Source of the DNA: Pomacea canaliculata
Taxonomy: Eukaryota > Mollusca > Gastropoda > Architaenioglossa > Ampullariidae
DNA length: 64,000 nt
NCBI RefSeq assembly: GCF_003073045.1
Contig: NC_037593.1
Span: 23,555,868-23,619,867, forward strand
Direction of reading: 5' to 3'
Shown here: positions 1-11,548 of the stretch, piece by piece
How the letters are laid out: the number at the start of each line of letters is the position of its first letter
How positions within the stretch are numbered: the first letter of the stretch is position 1
The notes under the pieces: generated by a model
Told to the model about the DNA's origin: nothing
Databases searched by the model: none
What the model saw: only the letters and a program-made list of their open reading frames with translations
Translations under genes and position numbers: made by a program

Positions 1-100
1 GGGACATCTGGTCATATGACATTATATATATGCATTTAAACATCAGAAAGACATGTGCTTGAAGTTCTGTATTCTTTGTTTTTCAGAAAAAACCGCCAAG

Positions 101-3100
101 ATGGTTGCCGGGTGCGGGAATAATTGTATCAAGTACATCCTCTTTTTCGTCAACTTCCTGTTCTTCGTAAGTGAACGATGTACATGTACACTCTGTTTTG
201 AAAGAAATACCTACAGCTGACTCAGTCCTACAGTGAGGACTCAGCTACAGACGTTAGTGTATTGGTGTCACGTGCCACAGTCTCTCTTTGTAGAACAGAT
301 GGAGGCAAGCTTGTGCTAGTGAGGGAGAGGATGAGGGTGAGGGTGAGGGGAGAGTGAAAGGAGTGAAGGTTGCAGACAGGTTTTCTAGTTTCACTAGGGT
401 TTGACCACTTGTTGACTTTTATAATTCAATGATTTTATTCAATTAAACAGAGTCTTTAATTGAACTCAACTATATTTTCCTTTCCCCTCAGGTCATGGGC
501 GGCGTGGGTATAGGTCTCGGTATCTACGCCCTCGTGGACAAGAAACAACATGGCCGCCCTGACGAAGATTGACTCCTCGGGCAGGTTCAAAGATTTCAAT
601 GGCGTAGGACTTCTGCAAGGAGGTGCCATCGCTCTCATCGTCGGCGGAGCCTTTCTTTTCATCACCGGCTTCGCAGGTTGCTGCGGTGCTGTGAAGGAAA
701 TCAAATGTCTCCTGGGCATCGTGAGTTGTGTTCATTGTTTACTATCATACACCTTATAGCTGCTTCTGTGATTGTTGACCATCAGTGTTACGGCGGCCGA
801 AAGTATTAGAAAGCGAGGAAGGGTAGGGAGATTTTTTTTTCACGCCCAACCACCAAGAAGGCTTTATCACAGTCTGTTGCCCGTAAGCCGGTGTTGAGAA
901 AAAAAAAAGCATTCTGGATATAAGATGTGAACTCTTGACACCGGACCATCAGTGTCCTGGTGACATGCGCATTACCGCTGTGGCACCAAACCGGAAGGCT
1001 AGGGTACTTCTTCGGGGTGGCTCTTGGCTACAACAATCGGTGTCATGGACAAGATATTTGCTCAGGCGGCTAGTTTCAACTGAGTTGGTTTGTTCGGGAG
1101 AGTGTTTCTTGGCTCAGGAGATCATGTCTTGAGAGTACCGTGCCACATCACAGAATAATAAAGATTCAGGTGGTACGGGATGGATTCACTTTATTAGGCT
1201 GGCGTAAGACAACTCTTGCCATTATCTGGTCACTTGTTGAATATTAACAGTGACACTACAAACGCCAGAAATGATATCTTTATATATAGATAGATATTCA
1301 CGCGATATTTGACTTATATTCGTAACATCTGTCGCACATGAGCTGCAGAACTAATCTCAGTTATGAATGTTTCAGTACATCGCCATTGTCCTGCTCATCG
1401 TCATCGCTGAAGTTGTTGCTGCAGCCTTGGCCATCGCTTTCAAAGACAGGGTAGGTTGGTGGACTAACATGAAATACAGACATCAGTGCTATTTACACAG
1501 TGCATCTTTGCTGAATTTTTTAAATTTTACTATCACAGGGTTACATTACTATTGTTCTGGGAGATATTAGTATGTGCATGTTTACCTATCTGTGACATTC
1601 GGAAAAGCAGAAACGTTCATACACATGTGAACACACACACACAGCTGGGGCCACCCACAAATACAATGCACACACATACTTGTGCTCAGTCATGTGCCAA
1701 CTGCCTTCAGCTCCAACAGACCACCGAGGTTCTTACAGGAAGGTAAATGTCAACAAGAGTCCTTTGACCAGGTCACGCGTAACTGTTTTAAATAGACTCC
1801 TTCGAACTTGTTCACTTATGTATTGACATTCCTTCGAATGGGATTCATAAAGTGACAGAAAGTACCTTGTTTCTGTTGTGCAGATAGAACAGAAGTTTAA
1901 AGAGGGACTGGTAGAAGCCATCCAAAAGGAATATGATGGTAACTTGACTTCTGGCAACCCCTTTTCACGTGCCTTTGACTACGCACAGGTTGAGGTGAGA
2001 ATTTTTTTATCTTATAGAACGAGATCATGAGGTCATGCCTGTTACATTTGTTCCTGGCGGTCATAACCCGTTCTTGTTAAGAAGAGAGGCATTGTAATGA
2101 CGGCTGCAAAAAAGTTTGTCTACAAAAACACATGTTTACATATCTGCCCTCCTGTCACGTGTACAAACACGAAGGTGGCAGAACTGGTTTGTGCAAGTAC
2201 AGACCTGACCGTTAGAGCATCCTGTACATTCCAGCAATAGTCAGTCAATCTTGTGATATGTACAATCGTCAGTCATGTGATATGTGAGTCGTGAGATCCA
2301 CAGAAAATATAAAAATTCTGATTCACTGTTTGTTCATCTCTCATTCAGTTTGACTGCTGCGGTGTCGAGAACTACACCGACTTTGTGAATTCAACGTGGG
2401 ACAAGAACAAAGGCAACGACAAGGTCCCACAGACATGCTGTAAGGTGGCGGATAAGAACCAGTATTTTGACACCAACGTGTTGAATCTGGAAGACAAAAG
2501 CTGTCCTACGACAGATCCTAGCCTGAAAAAACTCAACACCAACACGGTGAGACAGTAGTGACAACGAAACAATAAAATATTGCTTAAACATGATTTTATG
2601 TCCCTAGGCTGGTGCTGCTCAAAGATAAATTTATTCATAACTTATAAAGACCATGACACCTTAAACGGCAGATTTTTTAGATGTTTGTGTTCAGAGGGAA
2701 ATTACAATGTAATGGAGGTGCAGGGTAAAGATCATTACAGGTGCACGGGCTATGGGACACGAGTCATATAACAAGGGAAACAATTACACGTGCACTTACT
2801 GAGCTCGTACTCATGTACACACACGCGCACTTCCAAACACACAACACATACCAGTTTGCATACAACACACACACACCCAACACACTCACACACACGCGCG
2901 TACACACACATTCACATTCACGATTTATTTCAAACACTACCGTCAATCATGATTGTGTCATATCTACCTGAGACAGATTTGTCTAAACTAAATTATTCTA
3001 AGGGCAAAATAACATCATTTTTGTAAAGATAAAAAACTAGTTTTATACTTTGTATGTTATGTGTTATACTTGGGACCTGTATGTTCTGGTTGTTGATGTG

Positions 3101-4735
3101 CAGCCATGCTATGGGGCCATCAGAGACTGGGTGATGAAACACGTCGGCATCATCATCGGCATTGGCTTTGGCATCGTGGCCATCGAGGTGAGTAGTGGTT
3201 GTTTAGCTTACCTCTTCTCTCCTTCATTACTAAGGAATGTAGCAGTTAGTGATACCTTGCGAGTTCAATTAGCTTGGACCAGCTTTGTGAGAGACAAGAA
3301 ATAATTAGACAACTAACATACAGAGCTGTACACATAGGGCTGACGGTGAATAATAATATTATTTTAGAGGGGGGCGGAGTCTTTTCGGTTTGTTTGTTTG
3401 TTGTTTAAAATGAAAATCTTTCCGTCGTTGGTCAAACATTCAGTCGCAGGTTTTGGGTGTAATATTTATTTGTCTCTCTTAGGTTTTGGCTGTAGGACTG
3501 GCCATATGCCTTTACAAGGCCATCGACGGTGGCACTCACGCGTAAACCGTTTCACGTCCTGGCCACGTGATCAATGGTGACGTAGGCGTGTCCCTGTAAA
3601 CAGCAGTTTACACAGTCTCCATGTTGTTTTCCTCTTTAATTTGTTTGTTCGGTTTCCGTGTTGCATGACTGTTTACAAGTCTTGCACGCAACTGTGAAGT
3701 AAGCAAGTTTGTGTGCAGACAGTCGGCCTCCCACACAGCGGACTTTGTTGTGGGCATGGTGGGAAGGGGCGGAGAGAAGAAAAGATTGATGCTTGATAAA
3801 CTATTGAGAAAAAAAGATAAATATACAAGTAGATAAGTCTGACACACGATGGACTTTAATCGTCTCGAATGGAGCTACATAAGTATTATCACTATGATTA
3901 TCTGTAGGGTCACCGTTCAGAAAGTTCACTTTATTGACACACATGTGGATTGTGCTGTGCACTGTGATTGTATGATGTCGGGTAGATTTTCTCTACCTTC
4001 ACTGACTGTGGTCACCACACTTGTGTGTCGCTTCTGATGTACACGTCAGTGTTAATGGGAGTAGACAGAGTAGACTGGAGAGTAGACAGAGGTTCTACCT
4101 GTCCTACCTGCCCACCTACTGTCCACTGTACCTGTGTATCAGCACTTTTCTGTTGCACTGTTCTCACGACTGTTGTTGCTGCTCAGCAAACACCGAAACG
4201 AAATGGATTTTGTTTATTGATTTGTTTTTACATATTTTTAACACAGTTTCTACATTTTCTGTACTTGCTTTTCACCTGGCTGTACGTTGTGGTAGTTCTT
4301 CCGTTTTTACTGTCACCCTGTCGACCCTTTAGTTAACTATGACCTCTTACAAAAGTCTGTAATTATTGTTTTAAAAATATTTATAAAACTGATAAATAAC
4401 GAAATGCTATTTTATTGGTTTGAGGAACGTTATATATATATATCTTAATGGTACAAGTAAACATTTTCTGAACGCTTTTTTTTAAAAGTACTTATCAGTA
4501 TTGTTTATGTAATACATAATATCAAGACTATAACCTGACGAAGTAAGGTGAAGGCTGGGTCTATAAAACTGAAAAAAATTATAAATTATAACAACATAAA
4601 TGTATTTTTGTGCTATTTATGGAACGTGATATACTTTTGTAATCATTATTTTTTCTCACACGATGTTTCTGGTTTTTTTTACAGATAATTGCTATAGTAT
4701 TCGCCTGCTGCTTGTACCGCGCCATAGAAGACTAA
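101..4735 (+). CDS. Tetraspanin A, spliced, with two candidate last exons
   Basis: Four-pass membrane scaffold protein of the tetraspanin family, which organises other membrane proteins into microdomains. Coding exons: 101-166, 492-720, 1376-1450, 1884-1994, 2349-2546, 3104-3187, then either 3483-3545 or 4685-4735. All phases fit (270 or 274 residues). TM1 starts at about residue 10, and TM2 ends in GCCGAVKEIKCL. TM3 is YIAIVLLIVIAE. The large extracellular loop carries the family marks FDCCG, TCC, SCP and PCY (six cysteines). An acceptor at 85-86 just before the ATG implies an upstream non-coding exon. Exon 2 is 229 bp, against 228 in tetraspanin C: one extra A in the run at 541-545 shifts the frame after LVDK and the frame resumes from 550. 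Given similar one-base slips in other genes here, this may be an assembly error. The specific tetraspanin subtype is not assigned. Confidence 0.88.
3285..4640 (+). other. Extra DNA unique to the last intron of tetraspanin A
   Basis: The intron after the sixth coding exon is about 1.5 kb here but only about 230 bp in tetraspanin B and about 215 bp in C. A and B match up to the shared motif GAGTTCAATTAGCTTGGACC (about 3260-3280; B has C for the second T of AATTAG). They match again from about 4640, just before the acceptor at 4683-4684. The material between carries the alternative last exon 3483-3545. I see no transposon ends or transposase frame in it. Whether A gained it or B and C lost it is not settled by this window. 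Confidence 0.7.
3483..3545 (+). CDS. Alternative last exon (7a) of tetraspanin A
   Basis: After a pyrimidine-rich acceptor (tttgtctctcttag), a phase-0 exon encodes VLAVGLAICLYKAIDGGTHA and a TAA stop. It completes the fourth membrane segment in the same way as exon 7b (4685-4735) but with a different cytoplasmic tail. No canonical AATAAA is obvious soon after it, so its mature 3' end is unclear. Being in frame, hydrophobic and ending in the CLY-K/R-AI pattern seen in 7b makes chance unlikely. Confidence 0.65.
   Translation, partial: VLAVGLAICLYKAIDGGTHA
4685..4735 (+). CDS. Alternative last exon (7b) of tetraspanin A
   Basis: The acceptor (gtttttttttacag) precedes a phase-0 exon encoding IIAIVFACCLYRAIED and TAA. 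It is the counterpart of the single last exon of tetraspanin B (IFAVVFGCCLYRAI) and C (IIAIVFACCLYRNIY), so it is the ancestral form. Membrane-proximal CC is a probable palmitoylation site by analogy with the family. Confidence 0.85.
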   Translation: MIAIVFACCLYRAIED

Positions 4736-5226
4736 CTTCTCACTAACACCACAAACTTGACAAAGAAGTTAATACCTTGTTGGGAACATGGACACCAAAG
4801 AATTTTCAGCCTGCGACGGATAAAACTTTCGTTTTTCATCGTCAACATCTCATTGGTTTTCATACATTCTTCTTTTAATGTACGTCGACATCGTTGTTGC
4901 TTTAGTTTTTATTGACAATCCGTGCGGCCAGAGAAAGGAACTCATTATTTTCATTGAGTTTTTGTCAACATTATTTCTTCGAAGTAAAGTAAAGGTATCG
5001 GTGTCATTTCTGTTACTGGAAATTATTAAACATTAACTTATCTTTCAACTTTGTACAGCCAAACTATCGTTGTTGAAAAATCGTAGAGATTTTTGCGAAC
5101 AAATGAACAAAAACTTTGCTTGTCGTCAGCTCACGTGTTGTGTGATATACAACTTTTGTTTTGTATGTTGTTTACTGAAGATTCCACAATTTGTGATTAT
5201 TTACGTGTACGGATGACTGATTTACC

Positions 5227-5232
5227 AATAAA
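5227..5232 (+). terminator. Poly(A) signal AATAAA for tetraspanin A
   Basis: A canonical AATAAA lies about 490 bases after the exon 7b stop. The whole block around it is conserved in the inverted copy at 8304-8309, supporting use as the shared 3' end. Confidence 0.55.
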
Positions 5233-6050
5233 GCTACAAAACCACGAAGATTTGGATGTAAAGTGTAGGGGTACCGTCACAGCTCAGGGGGCACCTACCC
5301 GTATCTTGTCTACCTGTGGTTGGCTGACATGTTCAAGCGCAGGTACGTCAGGTGGTGTGACGTTCTCAGGTACATCAGGCAGTGTGACGTGCTCAATGGC
5401 GCCGGAAGCAATCACCATCAAGTCGCTGGTACAATGTTTGATTAATAACGATAAGGTTTTCGTCTGTGTTGTCTCACCCGCTGCTTAGCTCACCTGGGCT
5501 TTCAAGTCGATTTTTATTTCATAAATCTTATTCTGACCTCTAAACTCAAGATATAGTTCGATCTGGAGAGATGTTGATCGTTGATAGAGGCCTACCGACA
5601 TTTTGCACTGACTGTGGCCGATTCCCTTCCCTGGAACAGCGACACTCAGACGAACTGGCAGCTTAGTCAACACCATCTTCATGTGAAAGTGAGGGTTAGG
5701 TGTAAAGACCCTGGAAGAGAGAGAGATGGCTCGAAAAGAACGCCCATTGAATGGAGGAAGACAAACTCTGGAGCTATCTTCCCACTGTCGCCATGTGACC
5801 AAAGAAGATAACTAGGATGCGACTACACCAGCTGTCTCCTGACTCCAGTAAAGGGAGACTACTCACTACAGCCATCCCGTGCTTGAGTTACGGGCCGTGC
5901 GGATGAGTTTTGTGTGGCATCCAAACGCGACTTGAGAAAACATTTTGGGAATTAGAGTTGAGCTCACGTGACATCGCATCTTTAGACACGTGACAGAGAA
6001 GAAATATTTCCCCTTGTGTGACATAATCTGCGTGGAGGCAGTAAACAGGC

Positions 6051-7461
6051 ATAAACTATTGAAGAGTTACAAAATGGAGAGAAATACTGACTGAAGTTAT
6101 GTTGAAATGTCGATCATAGGGCTAGGTGAACATGACGCTGCCTCAAGCAAGGTGTTCAGGAAAGAGCAGGCCACGAGTCCTCGAAAACTGGAAGCAAAAC
6201 TAGACTGACAGAAATTTTCCTTTAAAACAAATTTAAATTTCTGTTTTTGTAAATGGAAAGTTCCTTTGAAATAAATGTTTTTACTAAAATATAGTATGTA
6301 AATGTTCTCTTTGTATAAATATATACACGTGTGTGTGTGATCATTAATTGTAGCATGTAGACACATGCTTTCAATCAACAACAAAAAAACTGAACAAAAA
6401 AACCCCCCAACAAAACATTGAAAAATAACTCTCGTTATTGCGATCACAAGAAATAATGTAATTTTCAGAATAAAATCAACTTTATAATCAGATTAATCAC
6501 ATTCAAGGCTTGCAAGTCAGTGTACAAAAAAAAGGAAAAAAGAAAAACATCGCCGCACACGTACCTCAACAGGCAACTGTTAACAGATCATAAAATAGTC
6601 AAGAATGACACTCACCTGTAAGCTTCTATGCATAGGGCATTAAAGATAATCGCTCTCTTTGCAACTTTGAAGGGTGGTTCCATTGCCTAAATAGACAAAG
6701 ACTGCATCCAATGCAATATTGTCATTAATATATAACACCTGTTCAATTATTATCACTTCTGCCGTGTGTAACATTTGGTAACTATTTAAAAAAATCGCTT
6801 TGGTCTGCGAGCAGTGGTGATTCCATCCTAGGAGATGGAAATTAATAATAACAATGCCTCATTAGTGAAAGCAGCCTATCGTCCTTCTATGTAAACTTCA
6901 AGTGTGTGGGGGTTTGTTTTTAAGAGTACGATGTACACGCAAAGATATGTGAACTCTTTTATTTGATCATCTAATGAAATATTCAGATATTACTATAAAA
7001 TTTACTATGAAGTAAAAGTTTATTTTTGATTCATTTCAGCATCTAAGGAAGCACGTTCATTAACTAATCCAACTGATTTATTTAGCCTATTAATAACCCA
7101 CTTAAATTATTTTACTTTTATACTTATTACACTTTTATAAATAAGAAATGAACAACACTCACAACAGAAAAAGAAACCAGGTGACTATTGCTTTCTATGA
7201 ACATGACTTCACGCGCAAGGCCTTCAGTGAATGATGGGTGATTTCGAGCTTATAACCCGTGGCTTCCCGAACATTACTTTTAATGGATAATAATAGATAA
7301 TATAAAATTTTGTAATAAAATTTTAATTTTAAGTGTGGGCCAATTGCTCCTGTCATTTTCCGACCTATTGTTGTAGTGGAAACCCCAATACTTGTGGCCG
7401 CGAATAGGTTTTTCGATTCTCTAATAGCTTTTTTTTTTTTTTTTTTTAACCTGATGTCTGT
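6051..7461. other. AT-rich spacer between the two arms
   Basis: This is the centre of the inverted duplication. The sequence is AT-rich with a poly-T run at about 7430-7447 and no coding exon I can support. The one longer frame on the minus strand near 6097-6447 lacks any recognisable feature. Confidence 0.6.
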
Positions 7462-8303
7462 TTACTGCCTCCACACAGTTTAGTCTCACACAAGGTAACA
7501 TATTTCTTCTCTGTCACGTGTCTAAAGATTTGATGTCACGTGAGCTCAGCTTTAACTCACTAAAGTGTTTTCTCAAGGCGTTTGGATGCCACACGAAACT
7601 CTTCAGCACGGCCCGTAACTCAAGCACGGGATGGTTGTAGTGAGTAGTCTCCCTTTACTGGAGTCTGTAGACAGATGATGTGGTCACATCAGTTATTTCT
7701 TTGGTCACATGGTGACAGTGGAAAGACAGCAATGAGCGCTCCAGTGTTTCTAATCTTGTCTTCCTCCATTCAACGGGCGTTCTTTTCAATCTCTTTCTTT
7801 CTTTCTCGCAGGGTTTCTATTTCTCACTCTTGATGACAGATACCAAAATGCTAATTACATACGCCTTGCTTCTTTTGTTTACAATGCATTGGAAATGAGA
7901 AAAGGTTGTGGCGTAGATTAAAGCCTATTACACCTAGGAATGGTCATACAGAAATGTCCTCGTAAGTTGGTTACATGATATACAATGATTGATATCTTGA
8001 TAAGTATAGTGTTTGTAACTGTGTATTTACATGACTATAAATATATAATGTTGAATGGCAATGCATATGTTTGCTTGTACCTGTCCATGTCTGTGCTTAT
8101 ACATAATTGTATTACTATCGACTTGATACATATCGATGTATAAGTGTATTTGTGCGTGTGCATGATTGTAATGGTTTGATACGTGTTTGTATTTATGCTA
8201 CTCTGTCAGTTCATCTAAGTGTGGCTGTACCAGGGAAGGTAGGTGCCCCCTGAGCTGTGACGGTACCCTACACTTTACATCCAAATCTTCGTGGTTTTGT
8301 AGC

Positions 8304-8309
8304 TTTATT
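8304..8309 (-). terminator. Poly(A) signal for tetraspanin B
   Basis: TTTATT on the plus strand reads AATAAA on the minus strand. It lies about 470 bases after the tetraspanin B stop, in the block conserved with the 3' UTR of tetraspanin A. Confidence 0.5.
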
Positions 8310-8779
8310 GGTAAATCAGTCATCCGTACACGTAAATAATCACAAAGTGTGGAATCTTCAGTAAATAACATACAAAACAAAAGTTGTATATCACACAACA
8401 CGTGAGCTGACGACAAGCAATGTTTTTGTTCATCTGTTCGCAAGAAATGCGGCGACTTATCGATAACAATAGTTTAGCTATACAAAGTTGAAAGATACGT
8501 TACTCTCCAACAATATCCAGTAAAAAATGCCACCAGTTCCTCTAATTTGCTTCAAAAAATCGGTATTTGCAAAAAAAAAATTTAGTAAATTATGTTGGTG
8601 TTCCTTTCTATGGCCGAACTGATTGTCAGTGAAAATGATGTGGAAGTAAATTAAAAGAAAGAGAGAAAACCAATGAGATGTTGACAAAAGTTCCCTCCAT
8701 CACAGGCTGGACATTCTGTGGTAGCCATACAGTGCTCTGAGTTCTTTCTCAAGTTTGTGGTGTTAGTGAGTGTAGTCGG

Positions 8780-11445
8780 CTATATGGCGCGGTACAAGCA
8801 GCAGCCGAATACTACAGCAAATATCTGTAACAAAAACAGACACATCGGGTGAGAAAAGAATGGTCACAGAAAGCATCTCACGTGGTGGTGTTCATAACGG
8901 TCACTAGGTAAACGTTACAACACTAAAAGGTAAAGGACATGCCAGAGAAAGAAAAATTATTCTTTTTTTTCTGGTCCAAGCTGATTGAACTCGCGAGGTA
9001 ACCGCCAAGCTGCACAGTCATCAAAGAGAGAAACGATGACACTGAACCGCTACTCACCTCTATGATTAAGATGATAAAACCAGCGCAGATGATGTTGTGT
9101 GCGTGTTTGGTCACCCAGTCTCTGATGGCCTGATAGCATGGCTGCACATGAAACAACAGTCACATACAGTATGTGTAACACATAACAACAGAACCTACAT
9201 TGTATATCACACCTTTCATCGAGACTCGTTACCAACTGCGTCTACGAGTTCAAGAAAAGTTGAACACTTCGCTTTTGCCAAAAATGTTGTCCATTTGCTT
9301 TAACATAAAACAATATAGTTCAGACAAACATTCACTTCCGTGGATTTGACATTATTGTTTCAAAAAATCGTGATTTTGCGTGTGTGAACAAGTACGAACT
9401 TACAACTGCACATATAACTGTTTCCTTTGTGTTATTTGGCACAGAAGAATATACAATCATCATGAGGACCAGTTTAGTATGTTATTCAGGTGACTGTTGT
9501 CTCACCGTGCCGGTGTTGGGGTTGTTGGTGTCAGGAACTTTCGAAGGACAACTGGGGTCCGCCAGAGTCGCGTTGTTGTGATCAAAATACAGTTTCTTAT
9601 TTTGCAGTTTACAGCAAGCCCTCGGGACATTGTCGTTGCCTCTAGACTCGCTCCACTTTGACCCCAGAAAGTCGGTGTAGTTGTTGGCACCGCAGCAGTC
9701 GAACTGACAGATGAACAGACAGTGAATCAGAATTGTTCTGTTTTCTGTGCATATCAAGTATCACACATCACACGACTAACTGTTGATGGAAGATGGTCGT
9801 GTTTGAACGAATGACAGGAGGGCAAATATGTCCAACTTTTTTTTTTGTAGAAAACTTTTTCGCCGCCATTACAATACCACTCTTCTTAAGAAGAACGGGT
9901 CCATGACTGCCAGGAACAAATGTGAGAGGCAGGAAGCTTATTGCTGGACCTGAAATGAGGATTCTTTCTATAAGATAAAACAACATTTTCACCTGAACCT
10001 GTGCGTAGTCAAAGGCACGTGAAAAGGGGTTGTCAGAGGTCAAGTTACCATCATAATGTTCTTTAATGGCCAGCACCAGTCCCTCTTTGAACTTCTCTTG
10101 TATCTGCACAACAAACACAAAATACTTTCTGTCGCTTAATGAATCCCATTAGAAGTAATGTCAATACATAAGTGAAATCATTATTAGAAATAGAAATATA
10201 GAAAGTTCAAAAATTGTTTATTAAGACAGTTACACTTGATCTGGCACTGTCAACGACAAGAAACATGCAATGTCTACATTGCACTGATGTCTGTATTACA
10301 TTCCTGACCATGTTAGGCCACCAACCTACCCTGTCTTTGAAAGCGATGGCCAGGGCTGCAGCAACAACTTCAGCGATGACGATGAGCAGAACAATGATGA
10401 TGTACTGAAACAGTCAGTGTAATCAGTTCTGTGACAGATGTAACGAATACAAGTCAAATTTCACGCGAATAAAATATATACCTCAAGTTTATTTCGGCAC
10501 CTTGCGTGTTACAAAATACCTAATAATATCATTGCACCATTGACACAAATATGACACCGGCTCCTGAAGCCAAGAGCCACCCCGAAGGAGTCAAGTACCC
10601 TAGCCTCCCAAAGGGGTTCTGTGCCACAACCGTCACCATGTTGGTCGGGTGTCAAGAGTTCACATCTTATATCCAGCATGCTTTTTTTCTCAGCATATTG
10701 CACCGGCTTACAGGGTCGGCTGATAAAGCCTTCTTGCCCTTTGTAATGTCTACAGCCCTGACACTGATGGTCAAGAAGCACAGAAGCAGCTATAAGGTGT
10801 ATGACAGAGAACAGTGAGCACGACTCACGATGCCCAGGAGACATTTGATTTCCTTCACGCACCGCAGCAACCCGCGAAGCCGATGATGAAAAGAAAGGAT
10901 CCACCGACGATGATAGCGATGGCGCCTTGCTGCAGAAGTCCTACGCCGTTGAACTCTCCGATCTTGCCCGAGGAGTCAATCTTCGTCAGGGCGGCCATGT
11001 TGTTCTTGTCCTTGAGGGCGTAGATACCGAGACCTATAGCCACGCTGCCCATGACCTGAGGGGAAAGGAAAATATTGATGAGTTCATTAGAGACTCTGTT
11101 TATTGAATAAAGTTATTGAAACATAAACGTCAACACGTGGTCAAACTCTAGTGACAATAGTCGTTAGCAGAAAACCTGTCTGCAACCTTCATTCATTTCA
11201 CTCTCCCCTCATCCTCACCCTCACTAGCACAAGCTTGCCTCCATCTGTTCCACAAAAAGAGACTGGCACGTGGCAAAGCATTGCCTGACCGTTAACACCA
11301 ATACACTAACGTCTGTAGATGAGTGAGGAGCTGTAGGTATTTCTTTCAAAACAAAGTGTACATGTACATCGTCTACTTACGAAGAACAGGAAGTTGACCA
11401 AAAGAGGATGTACTTGATTAAATTATTCCCGCACCCGGCAACCAT
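8780..11445 (-). CDS. Tetraspanin B, spliced; frame interrupted twice
   Basis: Inverted copy of tetraspanin A. Coding exons: 11445-11381, 11055-10829, 10404-10330, 10103-9993, 9703-9506, 9141-9058 and 8824-8780. Splice sites and phases match A and C, and the extracellular loop keeps FDCCG, ACC, SCP and PCY. Exon 1 is 65 bp instead of 66 and exon 2 is 227 instead of 228. Each is one base short: near 11390 (TTTTGG for TTTTTCG) and near 10850 (GGTGCGTGA for GGTGCTGTGA). As written the frame is broken at both places. Other changes are a cysteine near the N-terminus replaced by leucine (NNLIKY, against NNCIKY) and an altered fourth membrane segment (NIICAGFIILIIE). It could be a decaying duplicate or a sound gene with assembly indels; intact splice sites and five clean exons favour recent function. 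Confidence 0.8.
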
Positions 11446-11548
11446 ATTGGCGGTCTTTTCTGAAACACAAAGAATGCAGAACTTCAAGAATAATAATATG
11501 TCTTTCTGATGTTAAGTGCAATAAATATATAATGTTATATGACTAGAT

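Larger units (their letters stand above)
1..6050 (+). repeat. Left arm of a large inverted duplication
   Basis: The segment matches 7462-11548 in reverse complement, in the same order: the start near 'gggacatct' (1), coding exons of tetraspanin A, much of the introns, the 3' UTR (about 5040-5290) and downstream DNA ending near 'ggaggcagtaaacaggc' (about 6045). Similarity covers non-coding DNA as well as exons, so this is a segmental duplication rather than convergent exons. The arm may continue left of the window. It is longer than the right arm, mainly because of about 1.35 kb inside the last intron of tetraspanin A and a stretch at about 5290-5730. Confidence 0.85.
7462..11548 (-). repeat. 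Right arm of the inverted duplication
   Basis: Reverse-complement counterpart of 1-6050. The match begins at 'tctgtttactgcctcc' (about 7462) and ends at 'gatgtccc' (about 11548), opposite the first bases of the window. It holds tetraspanin B. Local differences from the left arm include missing DNA in the last intron and a different stretch at about 7805-8215. Confidence 0.85.

Noticed and set aside
2741-3026. CA-rich frames on both strands in tetraspanin A intron 5
   Set aside because: His-Thr repeats come from a degenerate CA microsatellite within an intron.
5093-5488. 131-codon plus frame, with an inverted counterpart at 8198-8443 sharing most residues
   Set aside because: Both lie in the duplicated 3' UTRs of tetraspanins A and B, contain the poly(A) signal itself, and are alike because the DNA is duplicated; no domain or start context supports translation.
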